From: Streptomyces rugosispiralis
GTDB lineage: Bacteria; Actinomycetota; Actinomycetes; Streptomycetales; Streptomycetaceae
Length of the DNA: 64,000 bases
Direction of reading: 5' to 3'
Assembly: GCF_024505145.1 (NCBI RefSeq)
Contig: NZ_JANIAA010000033.1
Span: 49,305 to 113,304 of the forward strand
Part shown: positions 1 through 10,574 of the stretch, piece by piece
Layout of the letters: every line of letters begins with the position of its first letter
Numbering within the stretch: the first letter of the stretch is position 1
The notes under the pieces: generated by a model
Databases searched by the model: none
Told to the model about the DNA's origin: nothing
Seen by the model: only the letters and a program-made list of their open reading frames with translations
Position numbers and translations under genes: made by a program

Positions 1-427
1 TGGTGTAGGTCACCTTCATCACGATCATGCCGGTAAGACGCTCGAAGGAGGTCAGCACGACCGTCTTCTGTACGCCTTCCTTGGACGTGCCCTCGATCGT
101 CACCCGGACGCCCGCGCCGTGGCGGGGGTGCCGGGTGTCGCGGGTCCAGTGCCCGCGGTAGGCGAACGCCTCGATGGCCTTACCGCCCACCAGCAGGGCT
201 TCGCCGGCGTCGAAGCGGGTGAGGTCGACGCCCTTAAGCGCCACCCGGCTGCGCAGTTGGTCGTCGAACTCCAGGGTGATGGAGGTGTCGCCGACTCCGA
301 CGAGGTCAGGATCCGAGTTCGGTGCGGCAGCCGCGGGTGAGGCGCCCATGGCCACGGCGGGGAAGGCGGCCAGGCCGGCACCCCCCAGCGCCACCTTCAG
401 TACGCTTCGCCGGTTCATGTCCGTCAT
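1..427 (-). CDS. Tat-exported GH36-type alpha-galactosidase-like protein, N-terminus (partial)
   Basis: Only the first 142 codons lie in the window; the 3' end runs off the left edge. The start at 427 is preceded by GAAAGAGGG at good spacing. Residues 5-38 form a twin-arginine signal peptide (NRRSVLKVALGGAGLAAF, then an Ala-rich stretch ending ASPAAAA). The following beta-rich segment, with VALKGVDLTRFDAGEALLVG and later KTVVLTSFERLTGM, resembles the N-terminal beta-sandwich of GH36 alpha-galactosidases, where an 'EK.VTVTLYD.FPGM' line is typical. It is divergent from the regulator and aga genes, so it may release galactose or GalNAc outside the cell for that pathway. The catalytic domain is not visible, so substrate is inferred. 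Confidence 0.6.
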   Translation of the reverse strand, partial: MTDMNRRSVLKVALGGAGLAAFPAVAMGASPAAAAPNSDPDLVGVGDTSITLEFDDQLRSRVALKGVDLTRFDAGEALLVGGKAIEAFAYRGHWTRDTRHPRHGAGVRVTIEGTSKEGVQKTVVLTSFERLTGMIVMKVTYT

Positions 428-856
428 GTCGAACCCTCTTTCGGTCGTGCGTGCCCGACTGGGGCAGCCGCCTTTTGTCCGTCGTTGTGGATCGTCAAAG
501 TCGAGCCGCACGCTCGCGACGAAGCGACCGTCCGTAAGGCTGGTCGATGCCTGGTCTACTACCGGTTTTCGCAGTGGGTCGGCTGGGGTCGGGGGGCGGC
601 GTATCGTCCGAACGGGTACCCCAGTGCGAGGTCGCCTCCGGCGGTAGCGGGCGGGCATCCTCGGTGAGCTGCGACAACGCTGCCTCGATCACCGGCGGGT
701 GCCCGGGGCACGGCGAAACAGAAGGTCGCTCACGGGCGACTTCTTGATCATCGGGTGGCCTGCTTCGAGAACGTAAGCGGTATTCGAGTGGCATGTCAAC
801 GGGTGGGCCTCCTGGACGAGGGTTGGCGCCGTCGATCGGATTGGTATGCTTCTGGT
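428..856. other. Divergent intergenic region between glycosidase and gntR
   Basis: This 429-bp stretch carries no convincing gene; ORFs in it have no family resemblance and poor codon use. It holds the gntR promoter and operator at its right end. A degenerate copy of the operator (GCGGTATTCGAGTGGCATGT, 777-796, about 12 of 20 positions matching) lies 64 bp upstream of the main copy and could serve the divergent glycosidase. CCTGGTCTACTACCGG near 548 vaguely recalls half of a DasR site, but the second half is out of register. Confidence 0.4.
823..850 (+). promoter_or_regulatory. Candidate gntR promoter (leaderless)
   Basis: TTGGCG (823-828), a 16-bp spacer, then TATGCT (845-850). The first base of the proposed ATG (857) lies 6 bp after the -10 box, where transcription would start. 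No Shine-Dalgarno sequence precedes that ATG, so a leaderless mRNA fits. Confidence 0.5.
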
Positions 857-858
857 AT
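841..858 (+). promoter_or_regulatory. Candidate GntR operator, copy 1
   Basis: TTGGTATGCTTCTGGTAT: two TGGTAT units 11 bp apart (about one helical turn). It overlaps the -10 box and the start codon of gntR. It matches the reverse complement of copy 2 (1722-1739) at 16 of 18 positions. Autorepression is inferred. Confidence 0.55.
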
Positions 859-1645
859 GACAGATGCGAGAACGTCGATGCCCAGAGGCCTGTTCGGTGA
901 CGACGTCCTCCCGTTGTACGAGCGCACAGCCACGCAGTTGCTCGACGACCTGCGCGCCGCCGCCGCCCGCCCCGGTGACCGGCTGCCCTCCGAGCGGGCT
1001 CTGGTCGACCGGTACGCCGTGTCGCGCGTGACGCTGCGAGCGGCCCTCGCGCAATTGGAGTCGCGGGGCATCGTGCGGCCGTCGTCGTCGCGCGGGTGGT
1101 TCGTCGCCGAGCTCGGTCTGCCCCCCGAGGCGAAGATGACGTCCGCCTCGGCGACCCCGCAGGTCCAGGGGTTCGCCGACTATGCGCAGGTCAACGGTTT
1201 GACGGCGGTCGGCAAGGTGCTCTCCGCCACCGTTCGCCCGGCCACGGTGCCCGAGGCCGAGCAGCTCCGGATCGCTCCGGGCGCCGACCTCTTCGACCTC
1301 CACCGACTGCGCTTCCTCGACGGTCTGCTCGTCGTGCTCGAGCACAACCGGCTTCCGTTGGCGGCCTGCCCTGCCCTGGCCGAGACCGACTTCAATACGG
1401 CCTCGCTCTACGCCACCCTGCGCGCCGCCGACCCGCCGCAGCTGCCCCGCATCGCCGACTATTCGGTCGAGGCCCGCCACCCGACGCCACGGGAGATCGA
1501 GCTGTTCGAGATCGAGGAGACCATGCCGATGCTCGTCGCGACCCAGCTGACGTCGAACCAGGAATCACGCCCGATCGAACTGACCGTCCAGGTCTATCGG
1601 GGGGACCGCTACCGGTTCCGGGCCTCCATCACCAACCAGACTTAA
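857..1645 (+). CDS. GntR/HutC-family regulator (HTH + UTRA)
   Basis: A 262-aa repressor-type protein. Residues about 18-85 form a GntR winged helix (PLYERTATQLLDDLRA, PSERALVDRYAVSRVTLRAA, LESRGIVRPSSSRGWFVAE). The remainder fits a UTRA ligand-binding domain (HRLRFLDGLLVVLEHNRLP, then the ELTVQVYRGDRYRFRA ending). The HutC/UTRA branch usually senses phosphorylated sugars, in keeping with the amino-sugar genes downstream. I chose the ATG at 857 because the promoter places transcription start there and conserved GntR sequence follows soon; an in-frame start at 755 would add 34 unrelated residues. Operator candidates overlap its own start and precede the next gene. Confidence 0.88.
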   Translation: MTDARTSMPRGLFGDDVLPLYERTATQLLDDLRAAAARPGDRLPSERALVDRYAVSRVTLRAALAQLESRGIVRPSSSRGWFVAELGLPPEAKMTSASATPQVQGFADYAQVNGLTAVGKVLSATVRPATVPEAEQLRIAPGADLFDLHRLRFLDGLLVVLEHNRLPLAACPALAETDFNTASLYATLRAADPPQLPRIADYSVEARHPTPREIELFEIEETMPMLVATQLTSNQESRPIELTVQVYRGDRYRFRASITNQT

Positions 1646-1721
1646 ACGATCAGCAGCCGGACTTGGCCGATCACCAGCCGGACTTGGCCGATCGCCGCGG
1701 ATCTGCCGGTCCGGCTGCGCA

Positions 1722-1739
1722 ATACCAGATGCATACCAG
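1722..1739 (-). promoter_or_regulatory. Candidate GntR operator, copy 2
   Basis: ATACCAGATGCATACCAG, the reverse complement of copy 1 with two differences. It lies 10 bp upstream of the -35 box of the agaZ promoter. Two AATAAGAC octamers (1740-1747 and 1762-1769) follow, 22 bp apart, one each side of the -35 box. Confidence 0.55.
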
Positions 1740-1749
1740 AATAAGACTA

Positions 1750-1778
1750 TTGACGACCCCAAATAAGACCAGTACTGT
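1750..1778 (+). promoter_or_regulatory. Candidate agaZ promoter
   Basis: TTGACG (1750-1755), 17-bp spacer, TACTGT (1773-1778). This would start the mRNA near 1785 and leave a leader of about 60 nt with an AAGGGG ribosome site before the ATG at 1844. Confidence 0.5.
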
Positions 1779-1843
1779 CCGAAATGAGCCGCAGGCCATG
1801 ACGGCACATTGGCTTGAGATACACGTTGAGTAAGGGGTTGGCA

Positions 1844-3139
1844 ATGCAGAGCCCATTGAGCGAGGTGGTCCGGCGTCAGAAGGCCGGACAGCCGCAGGGC
1901 ATCACCTCGGTGTGTTCGGCTCATCCGCTGGTCATCGAGGCAGCCGTGGTGCAAGCACGGGAGACCGGCGGTCATGTACTGGTGGAGGCGACCTCGAACC
2001 AGGTCGACCAGTACGGCGGATACACGGGCATGCGGCCCGCGGACTTCCGCGACCTCGTGTACGGCATCGCCGCCGAAAGTGGTCTGCCACTGGACCGCCT
2101 GATTCTCGGCGGCGACCACCTCGGACCGAACCGGTGGCAGTCCCTGACGCCCGACGAGGCGATGGAGCGGGCCGACGCCCTGGTCGCCGCCTACGTGGCG
2201 GCGGACTTCACCAAGATCCACCTGGACTGTAGCTTCGCCTGCGCCGGTGACCCCGTACCGCTGACCGACGACGTGGTCGCCGGACGCGCCGCGCGGCTGA
2301 TCCGGGTGGCCGAGGAGACGGCCGGCCCCGAACGGGCCGAGCGGATCCGGTACGTGATCGGTACCGAGGTGCCCACACCCGGCGGCGCGCACGAGACGCT
2401 CGACGCGCTCGTCCCGACCACTCCCGAGGCGGCGCGCACCACTCTGGAGCAGCACCGCAAGGCGTTCGCCCAGCACGGCCTCGACGAGGTCTGGCCGCGC
2501 GTCATGGCCCTCGTGGTCCAGCCGGCCGTCGAGTTCGACCATGTGCAGGTCGTCGGCTACCGGCGCGAGTTGACCGAGGAGCTGCGCAAGGTCCTCGACG
2601 ACGAACCCACCATGGTCTACGAGGCCCACTCGACCGACTACCAGACCGCCGAGGCGCTCACCGCGCTGGTCGAGGACCACTGGGCGGTCCTCAAGGTGGG
2701 CCCCGGGCTGACCTTCGCCCTGCGCGAGGCGCTGTTCGCCCTCGCCGCGATCGAGGACGAGCTGGTCCCGGCCGCCGAGCGGTCACGCTTTCCCGAGGTC
2801 GTCGAGGAGCGGATGCTCGCCGAGCCCGCCAAGTGGGAGGGCTACTACCCGGGCAGCGCTGCCGAGCAGCGCCTCGCACGCCGCTACAGCTACAGCGACC
2901 GGATGCGTTACTACTGGCCCGACCCTGAGATCGAAAAGGCCCAGGCCCGGCTGATGGACAACCTCTCGGCCGTGGAGATCCCCCTGCCGCTGCTCAGCGC
3001 CCACCTCCCACTCCAGTACGCCCGCGTCCGCCACGGCGAGCTCGCCGCCCGGCCGCGCGACCTGGCCGTGGACCACGTCCGCGACGTTCTGCGCGACTAC
3101 GACCGCGCCTCCCACCCCCACCTGATGGAGCACGTGTGA
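1844..3139 (+). CDS. agaZ: D-tagatose-bisphosphate aldolase, class II, non-catalytic subunit (AgaZ/KbaZ/GatZ-like)
   Basis: A 431-aa protein of the GatZ/KbaZ/AgaZ family, the chaperone-like partner needed for full activity and stability of the class II tagatose-1,6-bisphosphate aldolase. Family hallmarks are the N-terminal GITSVCSAHPLVIEAA, VLVEATSNQVDQYGGYTGM, LILGGDHLGPNRW and KIHLDCSFACAGDP. AAGGGG 6 nt ahead selects the ATG at 1844 rather than 1814. It overlaps the next gene by 4 nt (GTGA). The matching catalytic aldolase lies at 6384, four genes on. In related operons this pathway cleaves tagatose-1,6-bisphosphate made from galactosamine, GalNAc or galactitol. Confidence 0.9.
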   Translation: MQSPLSEVVRRQKAGQPQGITSVCSAHPLVIEAAVVQARETGGHVLVEATSNQVDQYGGYTGMRPADFRDLVYGIAAESGLPLDRLILGGDHLGPNRWQSLTPDEAMERADALVAAYVAADFTKIHLDCSFACAGDPVPLTDDVVAGRAARLIRVAEETAGPERAERIRYVIGTEVPTPGGAHETLDALVPTTPEAARTTLEQHRKAFAQHGLDEVWPRVMALVVQPAVEFDHVQVVGYRRELTEELRKVLDDEPTMVYEAHSTDYQTAEALTALVEDHWAVLKVGPGLTFALREALFALAAIEDELVPAAERSRFPEVVEERMLAEPAKWEGYYPGSAAEQRLARRYSYSDRMRYYWPDPEIEKAQARLMDNLSAVEIPLPLLSAHLPLQYARVRHGELAARPRDLAVDHVRDVLRDYDRASHPHLMEHV

Positions 3140-4296
3140 CCACGCCCTCCGGCACCCTGTCCCTGGACGACGGCGGCGCCGCCCACACCGCCCGCGAGAT
3201 CGCCCAGCAGCCCGCCCTGTGGCGGGAGGTCGACCGGATCGTCGCGGCCTCCCGGGAGTCGCTGGACGCCTTCGTGCGTCCGCTCGTCGCCCGCGGTGAC
3301 CTGCGCGTCGTACTCACCGGTGCCGGCACCTCCGCGTTCGCCGGCCAGGTGCTCCAGCCCGCCCTGGCCCGGCGCCTGGGACGCCGCGTCGACGCGGTCC
3401 CCACCACGGACCTCGTCGCCGACCCCCGCGGCTGTCTCGCCGAGGACGTTCCCACGCTGCTGGTCTCCTTCGCGCGCTCGGGTGACAGCCCGGAGTCCGT
3501 GGCCGCCACCGCCCTGGCCGACCAGGTCCTCTCCGAGGTGCACCACCTCGTGATCACCTGCAACGAGCAGGGCCGCCTGGCCCGCGAGCACGCGGAGCTG
3601 CCGAAGTCCCACGTGCTGCTGATGCCGGCCGCGTCCAACGACCGCGGTTTCGCCATGACGTCGAGCTTCACGTGCATGACGCTCGCGGCACTGCTCGCTC
3701 TCGGCGGCAGCGCCTACGACGGGGTCGCCGAACGCCTGGCCGAGGCGGTCGAGTCGATCTGCGAGAGCGACGCCGTGGACCGCACCGTCGGCGCCCTCGT
3801 GGCCCGCGCGCCCGAGCGCATCGTCTTCCTGGGCAGCGGCCCGCTGAAGGGCCTCGCCGAGGAGTCGGCGCTGAAGGTGCTCGAACTCACCGGTGGGAGG
3901 CTCATGGCCGTCTCGGAGACCTCGCTGGGATTCCGGCACGGTCCCAAGGCGGTGCTCAACGACCGTTCGGTCGCCGTGGTGTACCTGTCGAACGACCCCT
4001 ACACCCGCAAGTACGACCAGGACATCTCCGCGGAGCTGCGCGGAAATCTTCCCGCCGGCAGCGTCGTCACAGTCTCCGCGGGCCCCGACGCGGAAGCGGA
4101 CGGCAACGACGCCTGGCCGCTGCCGGGCCTCGATGGCGTCGAGGACGTCGCCCTGGCGCTGTCCGCTGTGGTGTACGCCCAGCTCATCGCCCTGCGCGCC
4201 TCCCAGGCCCGGGGCCTGCGGGCCGACAACCCGTTCCCCTCGGGTGAGATCAACCGCGTCGTGCAGGGCGTGACCCTGCACTCCTTGCACAACTGA
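3136..4296 (+). CDS. agaS: AgaS-type SIS-domain aldose-ketose isomerase / amino-sugar-6-phosphate deaminase
   Basis: A 386-aa cytosolic protein with two SIS domains. The first shows VVLTGAGTSAFAGQVLQPAL and LLVSFARSGDSPESVAA (phosphosugar-binding Ser-rich loop); the second shows IVFLGSGPLKGLAEESALKVLELT and SETSLGFRHGPKAVL. This layout and length match AgaS, which deaminates and isomerises galactosamine-6-phosphate to tagatose-6-phosphate. The GTG start overlaps the agaZ stop. The 'HGPKA' line is the AgaS counterpart of the glucosamine-6-phosphate synthase isomerase end. Function is from family and context. Confidence 0.87.
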   Translation: MTTPSGTLSLDDGGAAHTAREIAQQPALWREVDRIVAASRESLDAFVRPLVARGDLRVVLTGAGTSAFAGQVLQPALARRLGRRVDAVPTTDLVADPRGCLAEDVPTLLVSFARSGDSPESVAATALADQVLSEVHHLVITCNEQGRLAREHAELPKSHVLLMPAASNDRGFAMTSSFTCMTLAALLALGGSAYDGVAERLAEAVESICESDAVDRTVGALVARAPERIVFLGSGPLKGLAEESALKVLELTGGRLMAVSETSLGFRHGPKAVLNDRSVAVVYLSNDPYTRKYDQDISAELRGNLPAGSVVTVSAGPDAEADGNDAWPLPGLDGVEDVALALSAVVYAQLIALRASQARGLRADNPFPSGEINRVVQGVTLHSLHN

Positions 4297-4345
4297 TCAA
4301 AGGCATCAACGGCGCGGATCCAGGGCGCCGGACGGAGGTACAACG

Positions 4346-5341
4346 ATGTTCCTAGGTGTCGACGGTGGCGGTACGAAAACCGCATTCTGCCTGGTCGACC
4401 GGGGCGGACAAGTCGTGGCGCGAGCGCAGGCCGCAAGTTCGTACTACTTCTCCCACGGCATCGAGCTCGTCGAGCGTGTGCTGAGGGAAGGCGTCGACGC
4501 CGTCTGTGCGGCGGCCGAGCTGACCCCCGCCGACATCGAGTACGCCTTTTTCGGCTTGCCCGGTTACGGGGAGGCGGCCCGCGATCTGCCCGTCCTGAAC
4601 GCGACCCCGCGAGCCGTGCTCGGACACGACCGCTACGCCTGCGACAACGACATGATCTGCGGCTGGGCCGGTTCACTGGGCGCGGTCGACGGCATCAACG
4701 TCATCAGCGGCACCGGCTCCATGACCTACGGCGAGCGGCTGGGCCGGGGCGTGCGCGTCGGTGGCTGGAGCGAGATGTTCGGCGATGAGGGATCGGCGCA
4801 CTGGATCGCGGTCCGCGGCCTCAACGCCTTCTCGCGGATGGGCGACGGACGGCTCCCCGAGGGCCCCCTGGCCGAGGTGTTCCGGCGCCACCTGGATCTC
4901 GCGTCCGACCTCGACGTGATCGACGTCGTCCACAACCAGTGGCAGGGCGACCGCGGCCGGATCGCCGCGCTCAGCCGCTCGGTGGCCGAGGCGGCCGGTC
5001 TGGGCGACGAGGCCGCCTCGGCGATCCTCGCCGAGGCCGGCCGGGAACTCGCCCTGCTCGTCGAAGTCACCCGCGAGCGGCTGGAGTTCGGCCCGGACGA
5101 GACCGTACCGGTCTCCTGCTCGGGCGGCACCTTCGGCGCGGACGCGGTTCTGGAGGCGTTCGCCACCGGACTGAAGAGTCGTTTCACCCACTACGAACTG
5201 CGACACCCTCTGTACGAGCCCGTCGTAGGTGCCGCCCTGTACGCGGCGAAAATCGCCGGAACCCCGCTCGACCAGCCCGCGCTCGACGCGCTGTGCATGG
5301 CCTCCGGGATCTCTGCCTCATCAGGAGGGGAAGACCGATGA
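4346..5341 (+). CDS. BadF/BadG-type N-acetylhexosamine kinase
   Basis: A 331-aa ASKHA-fold kinase. LGVDGGGTKTAFCLVD near the N-terminus is the phosphate-1 loop, NVISGTGSMTYGE the phosphate-2 loop, followed by VGGWSEMFGDEGSAHWIA and an adenosine-site segment PVSCSGGTFGAD. This is the eukaryote-like GlcNAc kinase family. Here, next to agaS, the substrate is more likely GalNAc or galactosamine, providing the 6-phosphate that PTS systems provide in enteric bacteria. GGACGGAGGT precedes the ATG; the stop overlaps the next ATG (ATGA), so it is coupled to the permease. Confidence 0.85.
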   Translation: MFLGVDGGGTKTAFCLVDRGGQVVARAQAASSYYFSHGIELVERVLREGVDAVCAAAELTPADIEYAFFGLPGYGEAARDLPVLNATPRAVLGHDRYACDNDMICGWAGSLGAVDGINVISGTGSMTYGERLGRGVRVGGWSEMFGDEGSAHWIAVRGLNAFSRMGDGRLPEGPLAEVFRRHLDLASDLDVIDVVHNQWQGDRGRIAALSRSVAEAAGLGDEAASAILAEAGRELALLVEVTRERLEFGPDETVPVSCSGGTFGADAVLEAFATGLKSRFTHYELRHPLYEPVVGAALYAAKIAGTPLDQPALDALCMASGISASSGGEDR

Positions 5342-6288
5342 ACAGAGGCACGAAGAGCTGGATCCTGTACGCGTCGCTGCTGGTCCTGTTCTGGGGTGTG
5401 TGGGGCGCCTTCTCCAGCGAGCCGAACAGCAGGTACGGCTACCCCAACGAGATGATCTACATCATCTGGGCCTTCACGATGCTCATACCCGCGTACTTCG
5501 CGATGCGCGGCAACACGTTCGACCGCCGGCCGATCGCCGCCGTGTACGGACTGATCGCGGGACTGACCGGTGCCGGCGGCCAACTCCTGCTGTTCCACGC
5601 GCTCGCCAACGGCCCGGCGTACCTGATCTTCCCCCTGGTGTCGCTCTCCCCGGTGGTCACCGTCCTCATGGCGATGGCGCTGCTGCGGGAGCGGATCAAC
5701 CGGCTCGCCCTAGTGGGTGTCGTCGCGGCACTGGCGGCGATCGTGCTGCTCAGCATTCCCAGCGGCAAGGACGACTCGAACTCGCACGGCCCGTGGCTGC
5801 TGATGGCCATCCTGATCTGTGTTGCCTGGGGCGTGCAGGCGTTCTGCATGCGCAAGGCCGCGGTGGTCGGGGTCAACGACGCGACGACCTTCGGCTGGAT
5901 GACCATCAGCGGACTGCTGCTGGTTCCGGTGGCGTTCGTGATGATGGGCGAATTCCCGTCCGACGCTCCGTGGCAGGCGCCGGCACTCACCGCGGTGACG
6001 CAGGTCCTCAACGCGGTCGGCGCGTTGTTCCTGGTCATGGCGTTCAGCCGGGGCAAGGCCACGGTCGTCGCCCCGATCACCAACGCGCTGGCCCCGGTGC
6101 TGACCATCGTGCTGTCCCTGGCGGTCTACCGGACGCTCCCGAACGTGTGGGGCGCCCTCGGTATCGTGCTGGCCCTCGCGGGCTCGACCCTGATGGTCTA
6201 CAGCGACGAGAAGAGCGGCGAGAACTCCGTGGCCCCGGGCGCGGCGGACGACGGCGCGGACGTGAGTCCGGTCCCGCAGAAGTCCTGA
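5338..6288 (+). CDS. DMT/EamA-family permease
   Basis: A 316-aa polytopic membrane protein with about ten hydrophobic segments in two repeats, as in drug/metabolite transporters (YASLLVLFWGVWGAF at the N-terminus; LIFPLVSLSPVVTVLMAMAL, then the second repeat with VQAFCMRKAAVVG and FLVMAFSRGKATVVAPITNA). AGGAGGGG precedes the ATG and the start overlaps the kinase stop. Its place inside the operon suggests it imports the (amino)sugar, replacing a PTS or ABC system. An acidic tail follows the last helix. Start inside the longer open frame was set by the ribosome site. Confidence 0.85.
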   Translation: MNRGTKSWILYASLLVLFWGVWGAFSSEPNSRYGYPNEMIYIIWAFTMLIPAYFAMRGNTFDRRPIAAVYGLIAGLTGAGGQLLLFHALANGPAYLIFPLVSLSPVVTVLMAMALLRERINRLALVGVVAALAAIVLLSIPSGKDDSNSHGPWLLMAILICVAWGVQAFCMRKAAVVGVNDATTFGWMTISGLLLVPVAFVMMGEFPSDAPWQAPALTAVTQVLNAVGALFLVMAFSRGKATVVAPITNALAPVLTIVLSLAVYRTLPNVWGALGIVLALAGSTLMVYSDEKSGENSVAPGAADDGADVSPVPQKS

Positions 6289-6383
6289 TCGCCCGCATAT
6301 CCGTACCGGCCGAACCACGTAGCAGTACGGGCCGACACCGGCCCGTACTCACCGAACCGACATGAAAGCGAGGGGACACCTTT

Positions 6384-7235
6384 ATGCCCCTGGTTCCCAC
6401 GCGCGAACTCGTCTCGAAGGCCGCCGCCGCAGGCCGGGCCGTCGCGGCGTTCAACGTGATCACGCTGGAGCACGCCGAGGCGATCACCGCCGGCGCGGCC
6501 GCCGCGGGCGCCCCGGGGGTGATCCTGCAGATCAGCGAGAACGCCGTACGGTTCCACGGCGGCCGGGTCGAGCCGATCGCGCGGGCCGCGGCCGAGGTCG
6601 GCAAGGCCTGTGACGTCGACGTCGCACTGCACATGGACCACGTGACGGACATGCGGCTGCTGCGCACGGCGGCCGACGCGGGGTTCTCCTCCGCGATGTT
6701 CGACGCCGGGGCGCAGCCGTACGCCGAGAACCTCGCCGCCACCCGCGCCGCGGCCCAGTGGGCCCACGGCGCGGGCCTGTGGCTGGAGGCCGAACTCGGC
6801 TATGTGGGCGGCAAGCCCGACGCTCCCGCGAGCGCCCACGCGGCCGGGGTGCGCACCGACCCGCGGGAGGCGGCGCGCTATGTCGCGGACACCGGCGTGG
6901 ACGCCCTGGCCGTCGCCGTCGGCAGCAGCCACGCGATGACCGAACGCTCCGCGACCCTGGACCACGCGCTCATCGAACGCCTGCGGGAGGCCGTGCCCGT
7001 ACCTCTGGTGCTGCACGGTTCGTCGGGCGTCGGCGACGACGATCTGCGACAAGCCGTTCAGGCGGGCATCGTGAAGATCAACATCGGTACCGCTCTCAAC
7101 GTCGCGTTCACCGGCGCGGTCCGCGAGACGCTGGCGGAGCGCCCCGACCTGACCGACCCCCGCCCCTACGTCGCCCAGGGCCGGGACACGATGGCGGAGA
7201 CGGTCCGGGTCCTGCTCGGTGTGGTGAGTGGCTGA
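6384..7235 (+). CDS. Class II aldolase (tagatose-1,6-bisphosphate aldolase catalytic subunit, KbaY/GatY-like)
   Basis: A 283-aa zinc-dependent aldolase. AAFNVITLEHAEAI is the family start; LHMDHVTDM (H83, D85, H86) holds the catalytic Asp and a zinc His; HAMTERS, LVLHGSSGVGDDDL and GIVKINIGTALN supply further zinc and phosphate-binding positions. The length equals GatY/KbaY and is much shorter than actinobacterial Fba. With AgaZ in the same operon it should cleave tagatose-1,6-bisphosphate to DHAP and glyceraldehyde-3-phosphate. AGGGGACACC lies ahead of the ATG. No tagatose-6-phosphate kinase is encoded between 857 and 7235, so that step must come from elsewhere. Confidence 0.88.
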   Translation: MPLVPTRELVSKAAAAGRAVAAFNVITLEHAEAITAGAAAAGAPGVILQISENAVRFHGGRVEPIARAAAEVGKACDVDVALHMDHVTDMRLLRTAADAGFSSAMFDAGAQPYAENLAATRAAAQWAHGAGLWLEAELGYVGGKPDAPASAHAAGVRTDPREAARYVADTGVDALAVAVGSSHAMTERSATLDHALIERLREAVPVPLVLHGSSGVGDDDLRQAVQAGIVKINIGTALNVAFTGAVRETLAERPDLTDPRPYVAQGRDTMAETVRVLLGVVSG

Positions 7236-7264
7236 GCGGCTGAGCGGGGCCGAAGCTTTCCCCG

Positions 7265-7435
7265 CACCTGATGCCGCCTAGGGCCGTACTTCGCACATGG
7301 GGTTTTAGGTATCCAGCCAGCGGGGGCGGGTTTCGTCGATGCCGAGGAGTTCGAGCAGAGAGCCGGTTGGCGACCAGCACCCCGATGACCTGCCCGTGCG
7401 TCAAGTGCGCCACGTCCCGGATCGGGCACAGCATG
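7265..7435 (-). pseudogene. Transposase remnant (IS4/DUF4277-like), internally deleted
   Basis: On the minus strand the frame reads LCPIRDVAHLTHGQVIGVLV then ANRL (7431 to about 7360), a line found near the N-terminus of DDE transposases of the IS4/IS1634 type. It then runs directly into SLLELLGIDETRP with a stop (7364-7305), which looks like a transposase C-terminus. The middle of the gene is gone. No intact inverted repeats were recognised. It marks an old insertion at the end of the aga locus. Confidence 0.45.
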
Positions 7436-7593
7436 GGACGCTGGACCCTTGAGCGACGTGTACGAGACATCGGCACGTCTCACTCAACGAGCCACACCCA
7501 GCCGGGTAGCGGGCACATCCTCAGATCATCCGAACCGGTCATGTGCGGAGGATGGGCCTAGCGGCGCTCGTTCGCCACACGCTCGCAAGGACA

Positions 7594-7631
7594 GAAGAAC
7601 CCCGCACCTGGTACCAGGTGCGGGGTTCTTC
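7594..7631. terminator. 38-bp perfect palindrome (bidirectional terminator candidate)
   Basis: GAAGAACCCCGCACCTGGT followed at once by its exact reverse complement: a 19-bp stem with no spare loop bases. It lies between the aga transposase scar (+) and acnA (-), where a two-way terminator is expected. Flanks are not T-rich, as is common in Streptomyces. Confidence 0.6.
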
Positions 7632-7714
7632 GTCGTCGTAGGATGCGCAGCTCCGCTCCGGGAACAGATCGCGTGCGATCATGCTCGCAGGCGCGTCTTC
7701 CGCCCCGTCGCGCG

Positions 7715-7759
7715 CGAGCGCCCTGCCCCCGCGCGCGAGATGCAGGGGCAGGGCGCTCG
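7715..7759 (-). terminator. Terminator hairpin after acnA
   Basis: CGAGCGCCCTGCCCC (7715-7729) pairs perfectly with GGGGCAGGGCGCTCG (7745-7759) over a 15-nt loop, ending 11 bp beyond the acnA stop codon. Confidence 0.7.
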
Positions 7760-7770
7760 TTCACGTCAGG

Positions 7771-10488
<2,718 letters not shown>

Positions 10489-10574
10489 GACAGTCTCCTT
10501 CATGCATGATTTCGCGCGTACCACCGCAATGCTGCCGTCACATGCCCGCGCCGATCCGCTAAGGTATGGCTAAG

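Noticed and set aside
547..563. DasR (dre) operator
   Set aside because: Only CTGGTCTA matches; the second half is shifted by one base and the palindrome fails.
495..794. 99-codon minus-strand ORF between glycosidase and gntR
   Set aside because: No family resemblance, Arg/Pro-rich, and it covers the promoter region of gntR.
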